Counted from the first letter of the stretch, positions 52,433 through 61,750 are shown. The stretch: DNA of 64,000 nucleotides from Falsirhodobacter sp051195255 (GCF_051195255.1 NZ_JBNJLK010000001.1:248001-312000), one strand, 5' to 3'. Translations and numbers: made by a program. Notes: generated by a model not told the origin, from the sequence alone.

Positions 52433-53940
52433 GCGCGTTCCTCCTTGTCCATCCAGCCCCGCAGGACCTCCACCGATTCGACCTGCCGCGCCTCGATCAG
52501 GCGGCGCAGGCGGGCAACGGGATCGGGCGCTTCCTCCACGGCCTCGGCCTCCGTGATCTCCCCTTGCAGGGGCGCGGTGCCGGGCAGCGCCAGCAGCGGC
52601 GGTTCGATCGCCAGCGGCTCGGGCTGGCGCGTCAGGATCGGGCGGACCACGAACAGGCCCAGGATCAGCGCCACCAGCGCCAGCACCCCGATCTGCACGA
52701 TCTGCATGAGGTTGAGCTTACCCAGCGATGACAGCATCCCCGCCTCGGCCAAGGTGCCTTCCGGCGTGGCGCTGGCGTCGAACTGCAGGCTGCGGATCGT
52801 CAGCGCGTCCCCCCGCCCTTCGTCCAGCCCCACGGCCGATGCGACGAGGTCGCGCAGCGCCTGCATCTCCTCCTCGGGGCGCGGGGTCCAGCCGTCGTCG
52901 GTCCGCATCCCGTCCACCAGAACGGCCACGCTGATCTTGCGGATGTCGCCGGGCTGGCGCAGCAGGTCGCGCTGCGTTTCCGACACTTCGTAATTCACCG
53001 TTTCATGCGTTTCCGAATTGGAGCTGCGCCCTTCCCCGCCCTCTTCCGCGGCATCGCCGTCGGGCAGGTTCGAGGCCACGGTCACCGCGCCCGAAGGCCG
53101 CGTATCGCTGGCGGTCTTTTCCACGGTTTCCTGGCTGACGGGAACGCGGCCCTGCGGATCGAATCGCCGCTCCATGATCTGTTCGCGCTCGGTCTCCAGC
53201 TCCACCGCGACCTCCACGACGGAATGGCCCGTGCCCACGCGCGCCGCCAGTAGGCGTTCGACGTTCTGGCGCAACTGCTCGGCGCGGTCGGTGGCGGGGG
53301 GCGTGGCGTTGGTGTCGATCAGCCCGCGCTGACTGTCGATGACAGCCACATCCTCCACCCGCATGCCGGACACGGCGCCCGCGACCAGCGACTGCACCGC
53401 CTTGGCCTGCGCGGGCGTCAGGCCCGCACGGCTGGCCGTCAGCGTCACGCTGGCCGTCGGAGTCATCTCGCGCCGGAAGACCTGTCCGTTTTCCGCCGCG
53501 ATGTGGACGCGGGCGGACTTCACCTCGGGCATGGCCAGGATGGTGCGGGCCAGCTCCCCTTCCTTGGCGCGCAGATAGGCCGCGTCAAACATCTGCGAGG
53601 TGGTGCCGAAGCCCGACAGCCCGTCCAGGATCTCATACCCCGCGGCGCCGGAATCGGGCAGGCCCTGCCCCGCCAGCATCATCCGCAGCCGGTCGCGCTG
53701 CGTCACGTCCACGCGGATCGAATCCCCCTCGATCACATAGGCCACGCCCTGCTGTTCCAGGGCGGTCACGACCTCTCCGGCCGATTGGGGGTCCAGACCC
53801 GAATAAAGAAGACCCATCTCCGGCGTGGTGGCCACCCGGGACAGGATCAGGATCGCGGCGAACATCGCCATGGTCGCCCCCACCACCACCGCCTTGCGTG
53901 CAAGGGTCATGGCCTTCCACAGGGACAGCACGTTCTGCAT
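52429..53940 (-). CDS. fliF: Flagellar MS-ring protein FliF
   Basis: A 503-residue MS-ring subunit. Two membrane helices (about 18-34 and 430-450) flank ring-building domains: YSGLDPQSAGEVVTALEQQG, ARVHIAAENG and VQSLVAGAVSGMRVEDV. The C-terminal tail (about 485-503) should bind FliG. Divergent from fliL across a 131-bp spacer with a CtrA-like box. First gene of fliF-fliH-fliN-fliP. Confidence 0.95.
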   Translation of the reverse strand: MQNVLSLWKAMTLARKAVVVGATMAMFAAILILSRVATTPEMGLLYSGLDPQSAGEVVTALEQQGVAYVIEGDSIRVDVTQRDRLRMMLAGQGLPDSGAAGYEILDGLSGFGTTSQMFDAAYLRAKEGELARTILAMPEVKSARVHIAAENGQVFRREMTPTASVTLTASRAGLTPAQAKAVQSLVAGAVSGMRVEDVAVIDSQRGLIDTNATPPATDRAEQLRQNVERLLAARVGTGHSVVEVAVELETEREQIMERRFDPQGRVPVSQETVEKTASDTRPSGAVTVASNLPDGDAAEEGGEGRSSNSETHETVNYEVSETQRDLLRQPGDIRKISVAVLVDGMRTDDGWTPRPEEEMQALRDLVASAVGLDEGRGDALTIRSLQFDASATPEGTLAEAGMLSSLGKLNLMQIVQIGVLALVALILGLFVVRPILTRQPEPLAIEPPLLALPGTAPLQGEITEAEAVEEAPDPVARLRRLIEARQVESVEVLRGWMDKEERA

Positions 53941-54009
53941 GTCGCAACACCTTGTCTTTCCAGCGCCTTCACGGGCTTCTGCCCTTGGGTCCTGTGTGCC
54001 GCATCGGAC

Positions 54010-54024
54010 TTAACAATCGGTTAG
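54010..54024. promoter_or_regulatory. CtrA-like box between fliF and fliL
   Basis: TTAA-CAATCGG-TTAG matches the CtrA recognition pattern TTAA-N7-TTAA with one mismatch. It lies 47 nt before the fliL start and 70 nt before fliF, the right place to control both operons. CtrA activates flagellar genes in Caulobacter and in several Rhodobacterales. Confidence 0.6.
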
Positions 54025-54071
54025 TGGAATGCCGCCTATAACCCCCTCGACGCAGAAAGGCGGAGAAGAAC

Positions 54072-54536
54072 ATGGCGGATATGGCAGTTCAGCAGGACGC
54101 ACCGGCAAAGCCCTCGCGCCTGCCCCTGATCCTGGGGGCGGTGGTGGCGCTGATGCTGGGGGGCGGCGGATTCTATGCCGCGTATTCGGGGCTTCTGGCC
54201 CTGCCCGGCAAGCACGAATCGGTGGCCGAACTGCCGCCCGTGGCTTTCGTGGCGCTGGATCCGATGGTCGTGTCGCTGGGCCAGGCCGACAGCCGCCAAC
54301 ACCTGCGCTTCGCCGCACAACTGGAGGTGGCGCCCGAACACCAGGCCGAGGTGGACCTGCTGAAGCCGCGCATCCTCGACGTGCTGAACGGCTATCTGCG
54401 CGCGGTATCGGTCAACGATCTGGACAACCCCGCGCATCTGGTGCGGCTGCGGGCGCAGATGCTCCGCCGCATCCAGATCGTCACCGGCGAGGGGCGCGTG
54501 CGCGATCTCCTCGTCACCGAATTCGTTTTGAACTGA
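54072..54536 (+). CDS. fliL: Flagellar basal-body protein FliL
   Basis: A 154-residue inner-membrane protein: cytoplasmic tail (1-17), one helix (about 18-45) and a periplasmic SPFH-like domain with VSLGQADSRQHLRFAAQLEV and the C-terminal VRDLLVTEFVLN. FliL forms rings around stator units. First of the rightward flagellar genes. A second FliL-type gene lies at 63117-63569. Confidence 0.9.
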   Translation: MADMAVQQDAPAKPSRLPLILGAVVALMLGGGGFYAAYSGLLALPGKHESVAELPPVAFVALDPMVVSLGQADSRQHLRFAAQLEVAPEHQAEVDLLKPRILDVLNGYLRAVSVNDLDNPAHLVRLRAQMLRRIQIVTGEGRVRDLLVTEFVLN

Positions 54537-54549
54537 AGGGGATTCGGCG

Positions 54550-54849
54550 ATGGATGTGATCGCGGACATCGTGCTGGCGGCCGGGGCCTTCGGGGCGGCC
54601 TTCTATTGTCACATGCTCGGGCGCCGGCTGCGGGCCTTCGCACGGCTGGAAGGCGGCATGGGCGGCGCGATCGCCGTGCTGTCCCAGCAGGTGGACGACA
54701 TGACGCGCGCCCTGGACATGGCCCAGACCACCGCCGGCGATTCGGCCGACCGGCTGGAGGAGCGGGTGGCCCGCGCCGAAGCGGCGGCCAAGCGGCTGGA
54801 ACTGCTTCTGGCCTCGCTCCACGACCTTCCGAAGGAAGCGGCGCGATGA
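54550..54849 (+). CDS. Small coiled-coil membrane protein of the flagellar locus
   Basis: A 99-residue protein with an N-terminal membrane helix (about 3-20) and a long helix of coiled-coil character (VLSQQVDDMTRALDMAQ, then RLEERVARAEAAAKRLELLL). It sits between fliL and motE, as uncharacterised small proteins do in other alphaproteobacterial flagellar clusters (some annotated as DUF6468). Stop overlaps the motE start (ATGA). Function unknown. Confidence 0.8.
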   Translation: MDVIADIVLAAGAFGAAFYCHMLGRRLRAFARLEGGMGGAIAVLSQQVDDMTRALDMAQTTAGDSADRLEERVARAEAAAKRLELLLASLHDLPKEAAR

Positions 54850-55400
54850 CACGCGGCCGCGCACTGGTCATCACGGCGTTGCTGCTGGCCTCGGCGGGGG
54901 CGATGCGGCTGGGATCGGGCGTCGGCTCGGCCCTGGCGCGCGTGCCGGACCCCGCGCCGGCCAGTGCGGCGGCCACCCCACTTGTCTGCCCCCCGCCCCC
55001 CGCCGCGCTGGCCGAGGCGCTGCGCCAGCGCGAGGCGCAGATCGTCACGCAGGAAGCGGCGCTGGCCGAACGCCGCGCCGCGCTGGAGCTGGCGGCGCAG
55101 GCGATCGACGCACGTCTGGCCGAACTTTCCGCCGCCGAGGCGCGGCTGTCCGACACGCTGGCCCGCGCCGACGGGGCGTCCGAAAACGATCTGGCGCGGC
55201 TGACGGCGGTGTACGAGGCGATGAAGCCCAAGGACGCCGCCGCGCTGTTCACGCAGATGGAACCCGACTTCGCCGCCGGCTTTGTCGGCCGCATGAAACC
55301 CGAGGCTGCGGGCGCCGTCATGGCCGGCATGCCCTCGGACACCGCCTATGCCATCAGCCTGCTGCTGGCCGGGCGCAACGCACTTGTCCCGAAGGAATAG
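54846..55400 (+). CDS. motE: MotE-like flagellar protein
   Basis: A 184-residue exported protein: an N-terminal membrane/signal helix (4-30), a Pro-rich linker, a long coiled coil (about 53-115; REAQIVTQEAALAERRAALE) and a C-terminal MgtE-N-like domain (YEAMKPKDAAALFTQMEP, FVGRMKPEAAGAVMAGM). This is the MotE pattern; in Sinorhizobium MotE is a periplasmic chaperone for the motor protein MotC. Three bases before motA. Confidence 0.85.
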   Translation: MTRGRALVITALLLASAGAMRLGSGVGSALARVPDPAPASAAATPLVCPPPPAALAEALRQREAQIVTQEAALAERRAALELAAQAIDARLAELSAAEARLSDTLARADGASENDLARLTAVYEAMKPKDAAALFTQMEPDFAAGFVGRMKPEAAGAVMAGMPSDTAYAISLLLAGRNALVPKE

Positions 55401-55403
55401 CGG

Positions 55404-56270
55404 ATGCTGGGTATTGTCGGAATCGCGGTGATCTTCGTGATGGTCTTCGGCGGCTACGTGGTCGCCGGGGGCAAGATGGGCGTCATCCTCCATTCCCTTC
55501 CCTATGAAATGGCGATGATCGGCGGGGCGGCCATCGGCGCCTTCCTTCTGGGCAACGACATGGCAACGGTGAAGGCGACGCTGCGCGACGTGAAAAAGGT
55601 GTTCAAGGGAGCGCACTGGAAGCCCGCCGACTATCAGGACCTGCTGTGCCTGCTGTTCGAACTGATCCGCATCGCCCGCGCCAACCCCATCGCGCTGGAG
55701 GAGCATATCGAGAATCCGGCCGAATCGACCGTTTTCGGCCGCTATCCCCGCATCCAGAAGGACCACGAGGCGGTGGACCTGATCTGCGACACGCTGCGCG
55801 CAGCCTCCATGAACTATGACGACCCCCATCAGGTGGAGGAGGTGCTGGAAAAGCGGATGGAGGCGAACGCCCATCACGCACAGATCACCAGCCACGCGCT
55901 TCAGACCATGGCCGACGCACTGCCTGCCCTGGGGATCGTGGCGGCCGTCCTGGGGGTGATCAAGACCATGGGCTCCATCGACCAACCGCCCGAGATTCTG
56001 GGCGGCATGATCGGCGGCGCCCTGGTCGGCACCTTTCTGGGCGTGTTTCTGGCCTATGGCCTCGTGGGTCCCTTCGCCACCCGCCTGAAGACCGTGGCCG
56101 AGGAGGACGGCCACTTCTATGCTCTCATCCGCGAGGTTCTGGTGGCCAACCTGCACGCCCATCCCGCCAACATCTGCATCGAGGTGGGCCGCCAGAACGC
56201 ACCGCATCATTTCCGTCCCGGCTTCAACGATCTGGACGCCGCGCTGCGCAGCCTGAAAGAGGCGGCATGA
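55404..56270 (+). CDS. motA: Flagellar motor stator protein MotA
   Basis: A 288-residue stator subunit with four membrane helices (near 3-25, 32-50, 168-188, 200-225), the cytoplasmic loop with the charged residues that touch FliG, and the signature ALPALGIVAAVLGVIKTMG. It needs MotB to form a proton channel, but no motB is in the window. Overlaps the next gene by 4 bp. Confidence 0.95.
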   Translation: MLGIVGIAVIFVMVFGGYVVAGGKMGVILHSLPYEMAMIGGAAIGAFLLGNDMATVKATLRDVKKVFKGAHWKPADYQDLLCLLFELIRIARANPIALEEHIENPAESTVFGRYPRIQKDHEAVDLICDTLRAASMNYDDPHQVEEVLEKRMEANAHHAQITSHALQTMADALPALGIVAAVLGVIKTMGSIDQPPEILGGMIGGALVGTFLGVFLAYGLVGPFATRLKTVAEEDGHFYALIREVLVANLHAHPANICIEVGRQNAPHHFRPGFNDLDAALRSLKEAA

Positions 56271-58237
56271 AATATCTTCTGGCCGCCGCCTTCTGCCTGG
56301 CCGCCTCCGGCGTTGCGGCACAAACGGTCACCGTCCGGTCCGGCGCCCATCCCGGCTACTCCCGGCTGGCCTTCAATCTGCCCGACCCGCGTCCGTGGCA
56401 GTTCGGGCGCGGCGACGGGGGCTATGTGCTGACACTGCCGGCCGAGGTCGACCTGAACCTGTCCCGCATCTGGACGGCCATCGGGCGCGACCGCATTGCC
56501 GGCCTGAAGGCCGAGAAAGGCCGCCTGCACCTTTCGCTTGCATGCGGGACCTGTCACGCGATCGCGTTCGAAGCGGGTCGCGGCACCGTGGTGATCGACG
56601 TGAAGGACGGCCCCGCCCCCGCCGGTTCCCCGTTCGAGGAACGTCTGGCCCTGGCGCCGCCGCGCCCGCGCACGCGGCCAGACCTGCCGGAAGCCCCCCA
56701 AGCCGCCGCCGGCTACGACTGGACACGCATGCCCCGCGTTCCGGTGGATGTCCCGATCTCTCCCGCGCTGGACCCGTTCCGCGACGCGGTTCTGCGGCAG
56801 CTGGCCGATGGCGCGTCCCGCGGCGTGGTGGAGATGGTGGAAACCCTTCCGCCCCGCCCCGCTTCCGGCCCCTTGCCGCCCCAGATCCGCATGCAGGAGG
56901 AGCCGGGCTTCATCGAAGACCCCGACACGCCCCTGACGGCCGAAGGGCGCACCTGCATGTCCGATGACCGGCTGGACCTTGCCTCTTGGGGGAGCGATCT
57001 GCCGGTGGCGCAAGCCTTTGGGTCGGCCCGCGCCGGGCTGGAGGGGGAGTTCGACGTTCCGGACGCCGAGGCGGTGGAGCGGGCCGTGCGCTATTACCTT
57101 TTCCTGGGGTTCGGCGCCGAAGCACGCCAGATCTCCACCGTCTACGCGGTCGATCCCGAGGATCGCCGCCTGTTCGATGCCATCGCCCGGATCCTGGACG
57201 ACGAACCCGTGACCGACCCCCTGCTGCAGCCGATGGCCGGCTGCGACGGGGCGGCCGCGCTGTGGGGCATCCTGTCGCTGCCACAAGCCCTTGTGGGCCA
57301 GCCCGAAAACACCGGCGCCGCCCTTCAGGCCTTTGTCGCGCTGCCGCAGCATCTCCGCCGTGATCTTGCGCCCCAGCTGGTGGAGCGGTTCACGCAGCGG
57401 GGCGACGCCACCTCGGCCGGGATCGCGCGCGATGCGGTGCTGCGGGCCGAACCCGATCCCGATCCCGCCACCCGCCTTCTGGTGGCGCGTCAGGCGCAGG
57501 ACGATGGTGCGAAGCTGGCCGAGATCGTGTCCGATGGCGGCCACAGCGCGGATGAGGCGCTGATCGCGCTGGCCGACCGCCGCCTGACGGGAAAGGAAGC
57601 GCTGGACGAAGGCACGCTGGTGGCCCTTCAGGCCCTGCTGAAGGAACGGACCGGAGGGGAGGAGGAAGCGCATCTGCGGCGCCTGGTGACACTGGGCCTC
57701 GCCTCCGTCACCCGTTTTGACGACGCCTTTGCCGAACTGCCCAAGGCCCCGAAGGCAGAACCCGAACTGTGGGACTGGCTGGCCCGCACGGGCGGTGAGG
57801 ACACGCTTTTGCGCCATGCGGTTCTGCCGCAGGCCGCCGTGCCCCCGACCCTTCCGATGGCCACGCGCCTGATGCTGGCCGACCGGCTGACCGCGCTGGG
57901 CCTGCCCGATCCCGCCCTGCGCTGGCTGCCGGTCGATCCCGTGATGCCGCCGGAACGCCTGTCCGCCGCCCGCGCCCAGATGGCCCGCCGGGACGCGCGG
58001 GAAGCGCTGCGCCTGATCGCGGGGCTGGGGGGGGAGGAGCCGGAGGCCATCCGCAAAACCGCCGAGGCGCAGTTGTCGGACCCCGCCGCCCCCCGGGTGA
58101 CGGAAGCGCAGAATCTTCTGGACGCGGCACCGGACACCCCCGCCGGGGTCTTGGCGCAGGGGCGCGCGCTGGTGACCGACGCGGCCGACGCCCGTGCACG
58201 GATCGAAGCGCTGCTGAACGCGACGGCGCTTCGGTAA
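56267..58237 (+). CDS. Large periplasmic protein after motA, AMIN-like N-terminus (unknown function)
   Basis: A 656-residue protein. A signal peptide (cleavage near VAA, residue 18) is followed by a beta-rich region (20-112) beginning VRSGAHPGYSRLAFNL, which resembles the AMIN domain that binds the cell wall. This region contains CGTCH at 93-97, formally a haem c motif. After a Pro-rich linker the rest (about 165-656) is mostly helical with TPR-like regularity. Its ATGA overlap with motA argues strongly for a motor role; MotC of Sinorhizobium, a periplasmic partner of MotB and of MotE, is the nearest functional analogue. I find no established family. Confidence 0.8.
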   Translation: MKYLLAAAFCLAASGVAAQTVTVRSGAHPGYSRLAFNLPDPRPWQFGRGDGGYVLTLPAEVDLNLSRIWTAIGRDRIAGLKAEKGRLHLSLACGTCHAIAFEAGRGTVVIDVKDGPAPAGSPFEERLALAPPRPRTRPDLPEAPQAAAGYDWTRMPRVPVDVPISPALDPFRDAVLRQLADGASRGVVEMVETLPPRPASGPLPPQIRMQEEPGFIEDPDTPLTAEGRTCMSDDRLDLASWGSDLPVAQAFGSARAGLEGEFDVPDAEAVERAVRYYLFLGFGAEARQISTVYAVDPEDRRLFDAIARILDDEPVTDPLLQPMAGCDGAAALWGILSLPQALVGQPENTGAALQAFVALPQHLRRDLAPQLVERFTQRGDATSAGIARDAVLRAEPDPDPATRLLVARQAQDDGAKLAEIVSDGGHSADEALIALADRRLTGKEALDEGTLVALQALLKERTGGEEEAHLRRLVTLGLASVTRFDDAFAELPKAPKAEPELWDWLARTGGEDTLLRHAVLPQAAVPPTLPMATRLMLADRLTALGLPDPALRWLPVDPVMPPERLSAARAQMARRDAREALRLIAGLGGEEPEAIRKTAEAQLSDPAAPRVTEAQNLLDAAPDTPAGVLAQGRALVTDAADARARIEALLNATALR

Positions 58238-58300
58238 CCGGTTGGAAAGGTTCCCGCTCTAACCTGTTCCGGACAGGCGGCGAAGCCGCGCGACGATTGG

Positions 58301-58951
58301 GTGAAACCCGTGAAGGCCTTGTGCTTCCTTGTGATGCTGCTGCTTCCGCAGGCCGCGCTGGCCGCGCGCGATCCGGCCCTGCTGTGCGAACAGGCGGCGC
58401 AGGTCGCGGCGCGCCGCGAAGGCGTGCCGCTGGACGTGATGCGCGCGCTGACGCTGACGGAAACCGGCCACCGCCGCGACGGCACGCTGCGCCCATGGCC
58501 CTGGGCCATCAACCGCGCCGGCGAAGGCCACTGGTTCCAGACGGAAGCCGAGGCGATGGCCTTCGCCACCTCCACCCTTGCCCAAGGGGCGCGCAACTTC
58601 GACGTCGGGTGCTTCCAGCTGAACCATCGCTGGCACGCGGACGGGTTTCCCAACCTGCGCATGATGTTCGACCCGGTGGAGAACGCCCTGTACGCCGCGC
58701 GTTTCCTGCGCCGCCAGTATGACCAGACGGGCGACTGGACCCGCGCCGCCGGCGCCTACCACTCGCTGACGCCCGAACACGCCCAGCGCTACAGCGCCCG
58801 CTTTGCGGAACTGCGCGAAGGGCTGGACAGCCCGCAGGTGGCGCGTGCCGAGGCCCGCGTGAACAGCTTTCCCCTTCTGCGCGGCGGTCGGGGAACCGCG
58901 GGATCGCTGGTGCCCGCCGGTGGGCTTGGCCTTCGACTGATCGGAAACTGA
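58301..58951 (+). CDS. Flagellar lytic transglycosylase, SltF type
   Basis: A 216-residue exported muramidase-like enzyme. Signal peptide (cleavage near ALA, residue 21), then a lysozyme-fold domain with the catalytic Glu54 in ALTLTETGH, WPWAINRAGEG, DVGCFQLNHRWH and AGAYHSLTPE. Its place between motA and flhA matches SltF of Rhodobacter sphaeroides, which opens the wall for the flagellar rod because FlgJ there lacks the enzyme domain. The start is GTG at 58301; a second GTG at 58310 is possible. Confidence 0.88.
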   Translation: MKPVKALCFLVMLLLPQAALAARDPALLCEQAAQVAARREGVPLDVMRALTLTETGHRRDGTLRPWPWAINRAGEGHWFQTEAEAMAFATSTLAQGARNFDVGCFQLNHRWHADGFPNLRMMFDPVENALYAARFLRRQYDQTGDWTRAAGAYHSLTPEHAQRYSARFAELREGLDSPQVARAEARVNSFPLLRGGRGTAGSLVPAGGLGLRLIGN

Positions 58952-58952
58952 G

Positions 58953-61001
58953 ATGACGATCCGCTCCCTTTACCAACCGACCGTGCTGCTGGCGCTGGCG
59001 CTGACCGCCGTCATCGTGATGATGGTCCTTCCCGTTCCCGCCTGGATGCTGGACGTGGGGCTTGCCGTTTCGTTCGCGCTGGCGATCCTGATGCTGACGG
59101 TGACGCTGTTCATCGAACGACCGCTGGATTTCTCGGCCTTTCCGACGATCCTTCTGGCCTCGCTCGTGCTGCGGCTGGCGTTGAACGTCAGCTCCACCAA
59201 GCTGATCATCGGCGAAGGGCACACCGGCACCGACGCCGCCGGCCACGTGATCGAGCAGTTCGCCTATTTCATCATGGGCGGCAACATCCTGCTGGGGATC
59301 GTGATCTTCTGCGTCCTGCTGATCGTGAACTTCATTGTCATCACCAAGGGCGCGGGCCGCATGGCCGAGGTGGGAGCCCGCTTCGCGCTGGACGGGATGC
59401 CGGGCAAGCAGCTGGCGATCGACGCCGACATGGCCGCCGGCGCCATCGACCACACCGAGGCGAAGGCCCGACGCGAGCGCGAACTGGCCGAAACGAATTT
59501 CTTCGGCGCGCTGGACGGTGTGTCGAAATTCGTGAAGGGCGACGCGGTGGCGGGCCTGATGATCACGGGCCTGAACATCGTCGTGGGGCTGATCGCAGGC
59601 ATCTTCCTGCACGACATGCCGGTCGGCCGCGCGTTCGAAACCTATGCGATCCTGACGGTCGGCGACGGTCTGGTGGGGCAGATCCCGGCGGTCCTGATCT
59701 CCATCGCGACGGCGCTTCTGCTGACGCGGGGCGACGCCAAGGGCACGGCCGACGTGGCCTTCTTTGAACAGCTGGGCCGCTATCCGGCCGCGCTGGGCAC
59801 CGTGGCCGCGCTGATGGCGATGTTCGCCATCGTGCCGGGGATGCCGTTCCTGCCCTTTATCTGCGCCGCGGCGGCGTTGGCCGCCGGCGCGTGGTTCGGC
59901 GCGCGGCGCCGGAAGGACGCGCCGGTGGCAGAGGTGGAGATGGCGCCCGCCCAACGCTCCATGGGCGACATCCTGGATTTCGACGACATCCATATCGAAT
60001 TCGCGCCCGACCTGGTGCCGATGGTGCTGGACCCGGCCACGGGGCTGGACGCGCGCATCACCAACATGCGCACCCACATCGCCAGCGCCTTCGGCCTGAT
60101 CCTGCCCGAGATGCGTTTGACGGACGAAGCCTCCCTGCCCGCCGGCACCTATCGCATCCGCCTGCACGGCGTGGAACGCGCGCGCGACCGCCTTCGGCCG
60201 GACCGCGCGCTGGTGCTGCTGGTGGACGGCGTCCCCGCCCCGGACGGGGAAGATGTGCGCGAACCCGTTTATGGCGCCGCCGCCCGCTGGATCCCCCGCG
60301 ACCGGCACGAGGATGCGGCCCTGGCCGGCATGACCGTCGTCAGCCCGGCCGAGGTTCTGGCCACGCATCTGCTGGAAGTGCTGAAGATCAACCTGGGCCG
60401 TCTTCTGACGCTGAAGGGCCTGCGCCGCCTTCTGGACGAATTCACGAACCTGTCCGATCCCGTCCGGTCCGCCGCGAACCGCCGCCTTCTGGACGAACTG
60501 GTGCCCGACAAGGTGCCGGTCGATCTGCTGCTGTCCGTCCTGCGCCTGCTGCTGGAGGAGCGGGTGTCGATCCGCAACCTGCCCCTGATCCTGGAAGCGA
60601 TCGCCGAAGGGCGCAGCCTCGGGGCGCCCGAGGCTGTGACGGAACATGTGCGTCAGCGACTCGGCTTCCAGATGGTGGCGGAGCTGCGCCGCGGCGACGG
60701 CACGATCCCCCTGATCCAGCTGGCCCAAGAATGGGAGCCGACCTTCGCCCGCCACACGATGGACGGCGGGCGCGACGTGGCGCTGCCGCCCGACACCTTC
60801 AACCGGCTGGCCGTGAACCTGGCCAACCAGCTGAATAAGGCGGCCGAGATGGGGGCGCATCCCGCCATCGTCACCTCCACCCTGCGGCGCCGGTTCCTGC
60901 GGACGGTGGTGGCCGCCAAGGGCCTTGGCGCGCCCGTCCTGTCCTATGACGAGATCGGGCTCGACGCCAAACCCTCCATGATCGGGGTGGTGCCGGTGTG
61001 A
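58953..61001 (+). CDS. flhA: Flagellar export gate protein FlhA
   Basis: A 682-residue export protein: seven or eight membrane helices (about 8-300) with the FHIPEP-like loop region (KGAGRMAEVGARFALDGMPGKQ), then a cytoplasmic domain (about 325-682) that docks chaperone-substrate pairs and ends DAKPSMIGVVPV. Overlaps fliR by 4 bp (GTGA). Confidence 0.96.
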   Translation: MTIRSLYQPTVLLALALTAVIVMMVLPVPAWMLDVGLAVSFALAILMLTVTLFIERPLDFSAFPTILLASLVLRLALNVSSTKLIIGEGHTGTDAAGHVIEQFAYFIMGGNILLGIVIFCVLLIVNFIVITKGAGRMAEVGARFALDGMPGKQLAIDADMAAGAIDHTEAKARRERELAETNFFGALDGVSKFVKGDAVAGLMITGLNIVVGLIAGIFLHDMPVGRAFETYAILTVGDGLVGQIPAVLISIATALLLTRGDAKGTADVAFFEQLGRYPAALGTVAALMAMFAIVPGMPFLPFICAAAALAAGAWFGARRRKDAPVAEVEMAPAQRSMGDILDFDDIHIEFAPDLVPMVLDPATGLDARITNMRTHIASAFGLILPEMRLTDEASLPAGTYRIRLHGVERARDRLRPDRALVLLVDGVPAPDGEDVREPVYGAAARWIPRDRHEDAALAGMTVVSPAEVLATHLLEVLKINLGRLLTLKGLRRLLDEFTNLSDPVRSAANRRLLDELVPDKVPVDLLLSVLRLLLEERVSIRNLPLILEAIAEGRSLGAPEAVTEHVRQRLGFQMVAELRRGDGTIPLIQLAQEWEPTFARHTMDGGRDVALPPDTFNRLAVNLANQLNKAAEMGAHPAIVTSTLRRRFLRTVVAAKGLGAPVLSYDEIGLDAKPSMIGVVPV

Positions 61002-61750
61002 CCCACCTGTTCGCGATCCTGACCCAGCTGACCGGACAGGGCGAGGAGATGTGGCGCCACGGCTTTGCCATCTTCCTGCGCCTGGGGGCCGTGGCGGCGC
61101 TGTTGCCGGGCTTTGGCGAATCCTCGGTCCCGCAAAGGGTGAAGCTGGGGCTGGCGCTGGCCTTCACCTGCGTCGTGGCCCCTACCGTGGAGGTGCCGGT
61201 TCTGACGGCGGGCGGCTACGGGGCCGAGGTGATCGTGGGCCTTGCCTTGGGACTGGGCGTGCGGCTTCTGGTGCTGGCCCTGCAGACGGCGGGGGCGATG
61301 ATGGCGAACGCCACCTCCCTGTCGCAGATCCTGGGGGGCGCGGGCGAACCGCAGCCGGCCATCGGACACCTGCTGACGATGGGGGGGCTGGCGCTCGCCA
61401 TGGCGGCCGACCTGCACCTGCGGGTGGCGGAGTTCCTGATCCTGTCCTACCGCATCTTTCCCGTAGGCCTGCTGCCCGATGCCGGCGCCATGGCGGAATG
61501 GGGGGTGGCGCAAGTGGCCCACGCCTTCCGGCTGGCCTTCGTGCTGGCCGCGCCCTTCGTGGCCGGGTCGTTGATCTACAACGTGGCCATCGGCATCATC
61601 AACCGGGCCATGCCGCAGCTGATGGTGTCCATGATCGGCGCGCCCGCCCTCGGGCTGGGGGTGCTGATCCTTCTGGCCATCCTGACGCCCCTGGTGCTGA
61701 CCGTCTGGCTGACCGCGTTGAACGGCTGGCTGGAGCGTCCCCTCGGATGA
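60998..61750 (+). CDS. fliR: Flagellar export gate protein FliR
   Basis: A 250-residue membrane protein of the FliPQR gate with six hydrophobic segments and FliR features: FAIFLRLGAVAALLPGFGE, AGAMMANATSLSQI, MPQLMVSMIGAPALGLGVLI. Starts with GTG overlapping the flhA stop, and overlaps flhB by 4 bp. fliQ is not in the window. Confidence 0.93.
   Translation: MTHLFAILTQLTGQGEEMWRHGFAIFLRLGAVAALLPGFGESSVPQRVKLGLALAFTCVVAPTVEVPVLTAGGYGAEVIVGLALGLGVRLLVLALQTAGAMMANATSLSQILGGAGEPQPAIGHLLTMGGLALAMAADLHLRVAEFLILSYRIFPVGLLPDAGAMAEWGVAQVAHAFRLAFVLAAPFVAGSLIYNVAIGIINRAMPQLMVSMIGAPALGLGVLILLAILTPLVLTVWLTALNGWLERPLG

Noticed and set aside
58509..60860. 783-codon open frame on the minus strand
   Set aside because: Antisense to sltF and flhA; no family features.
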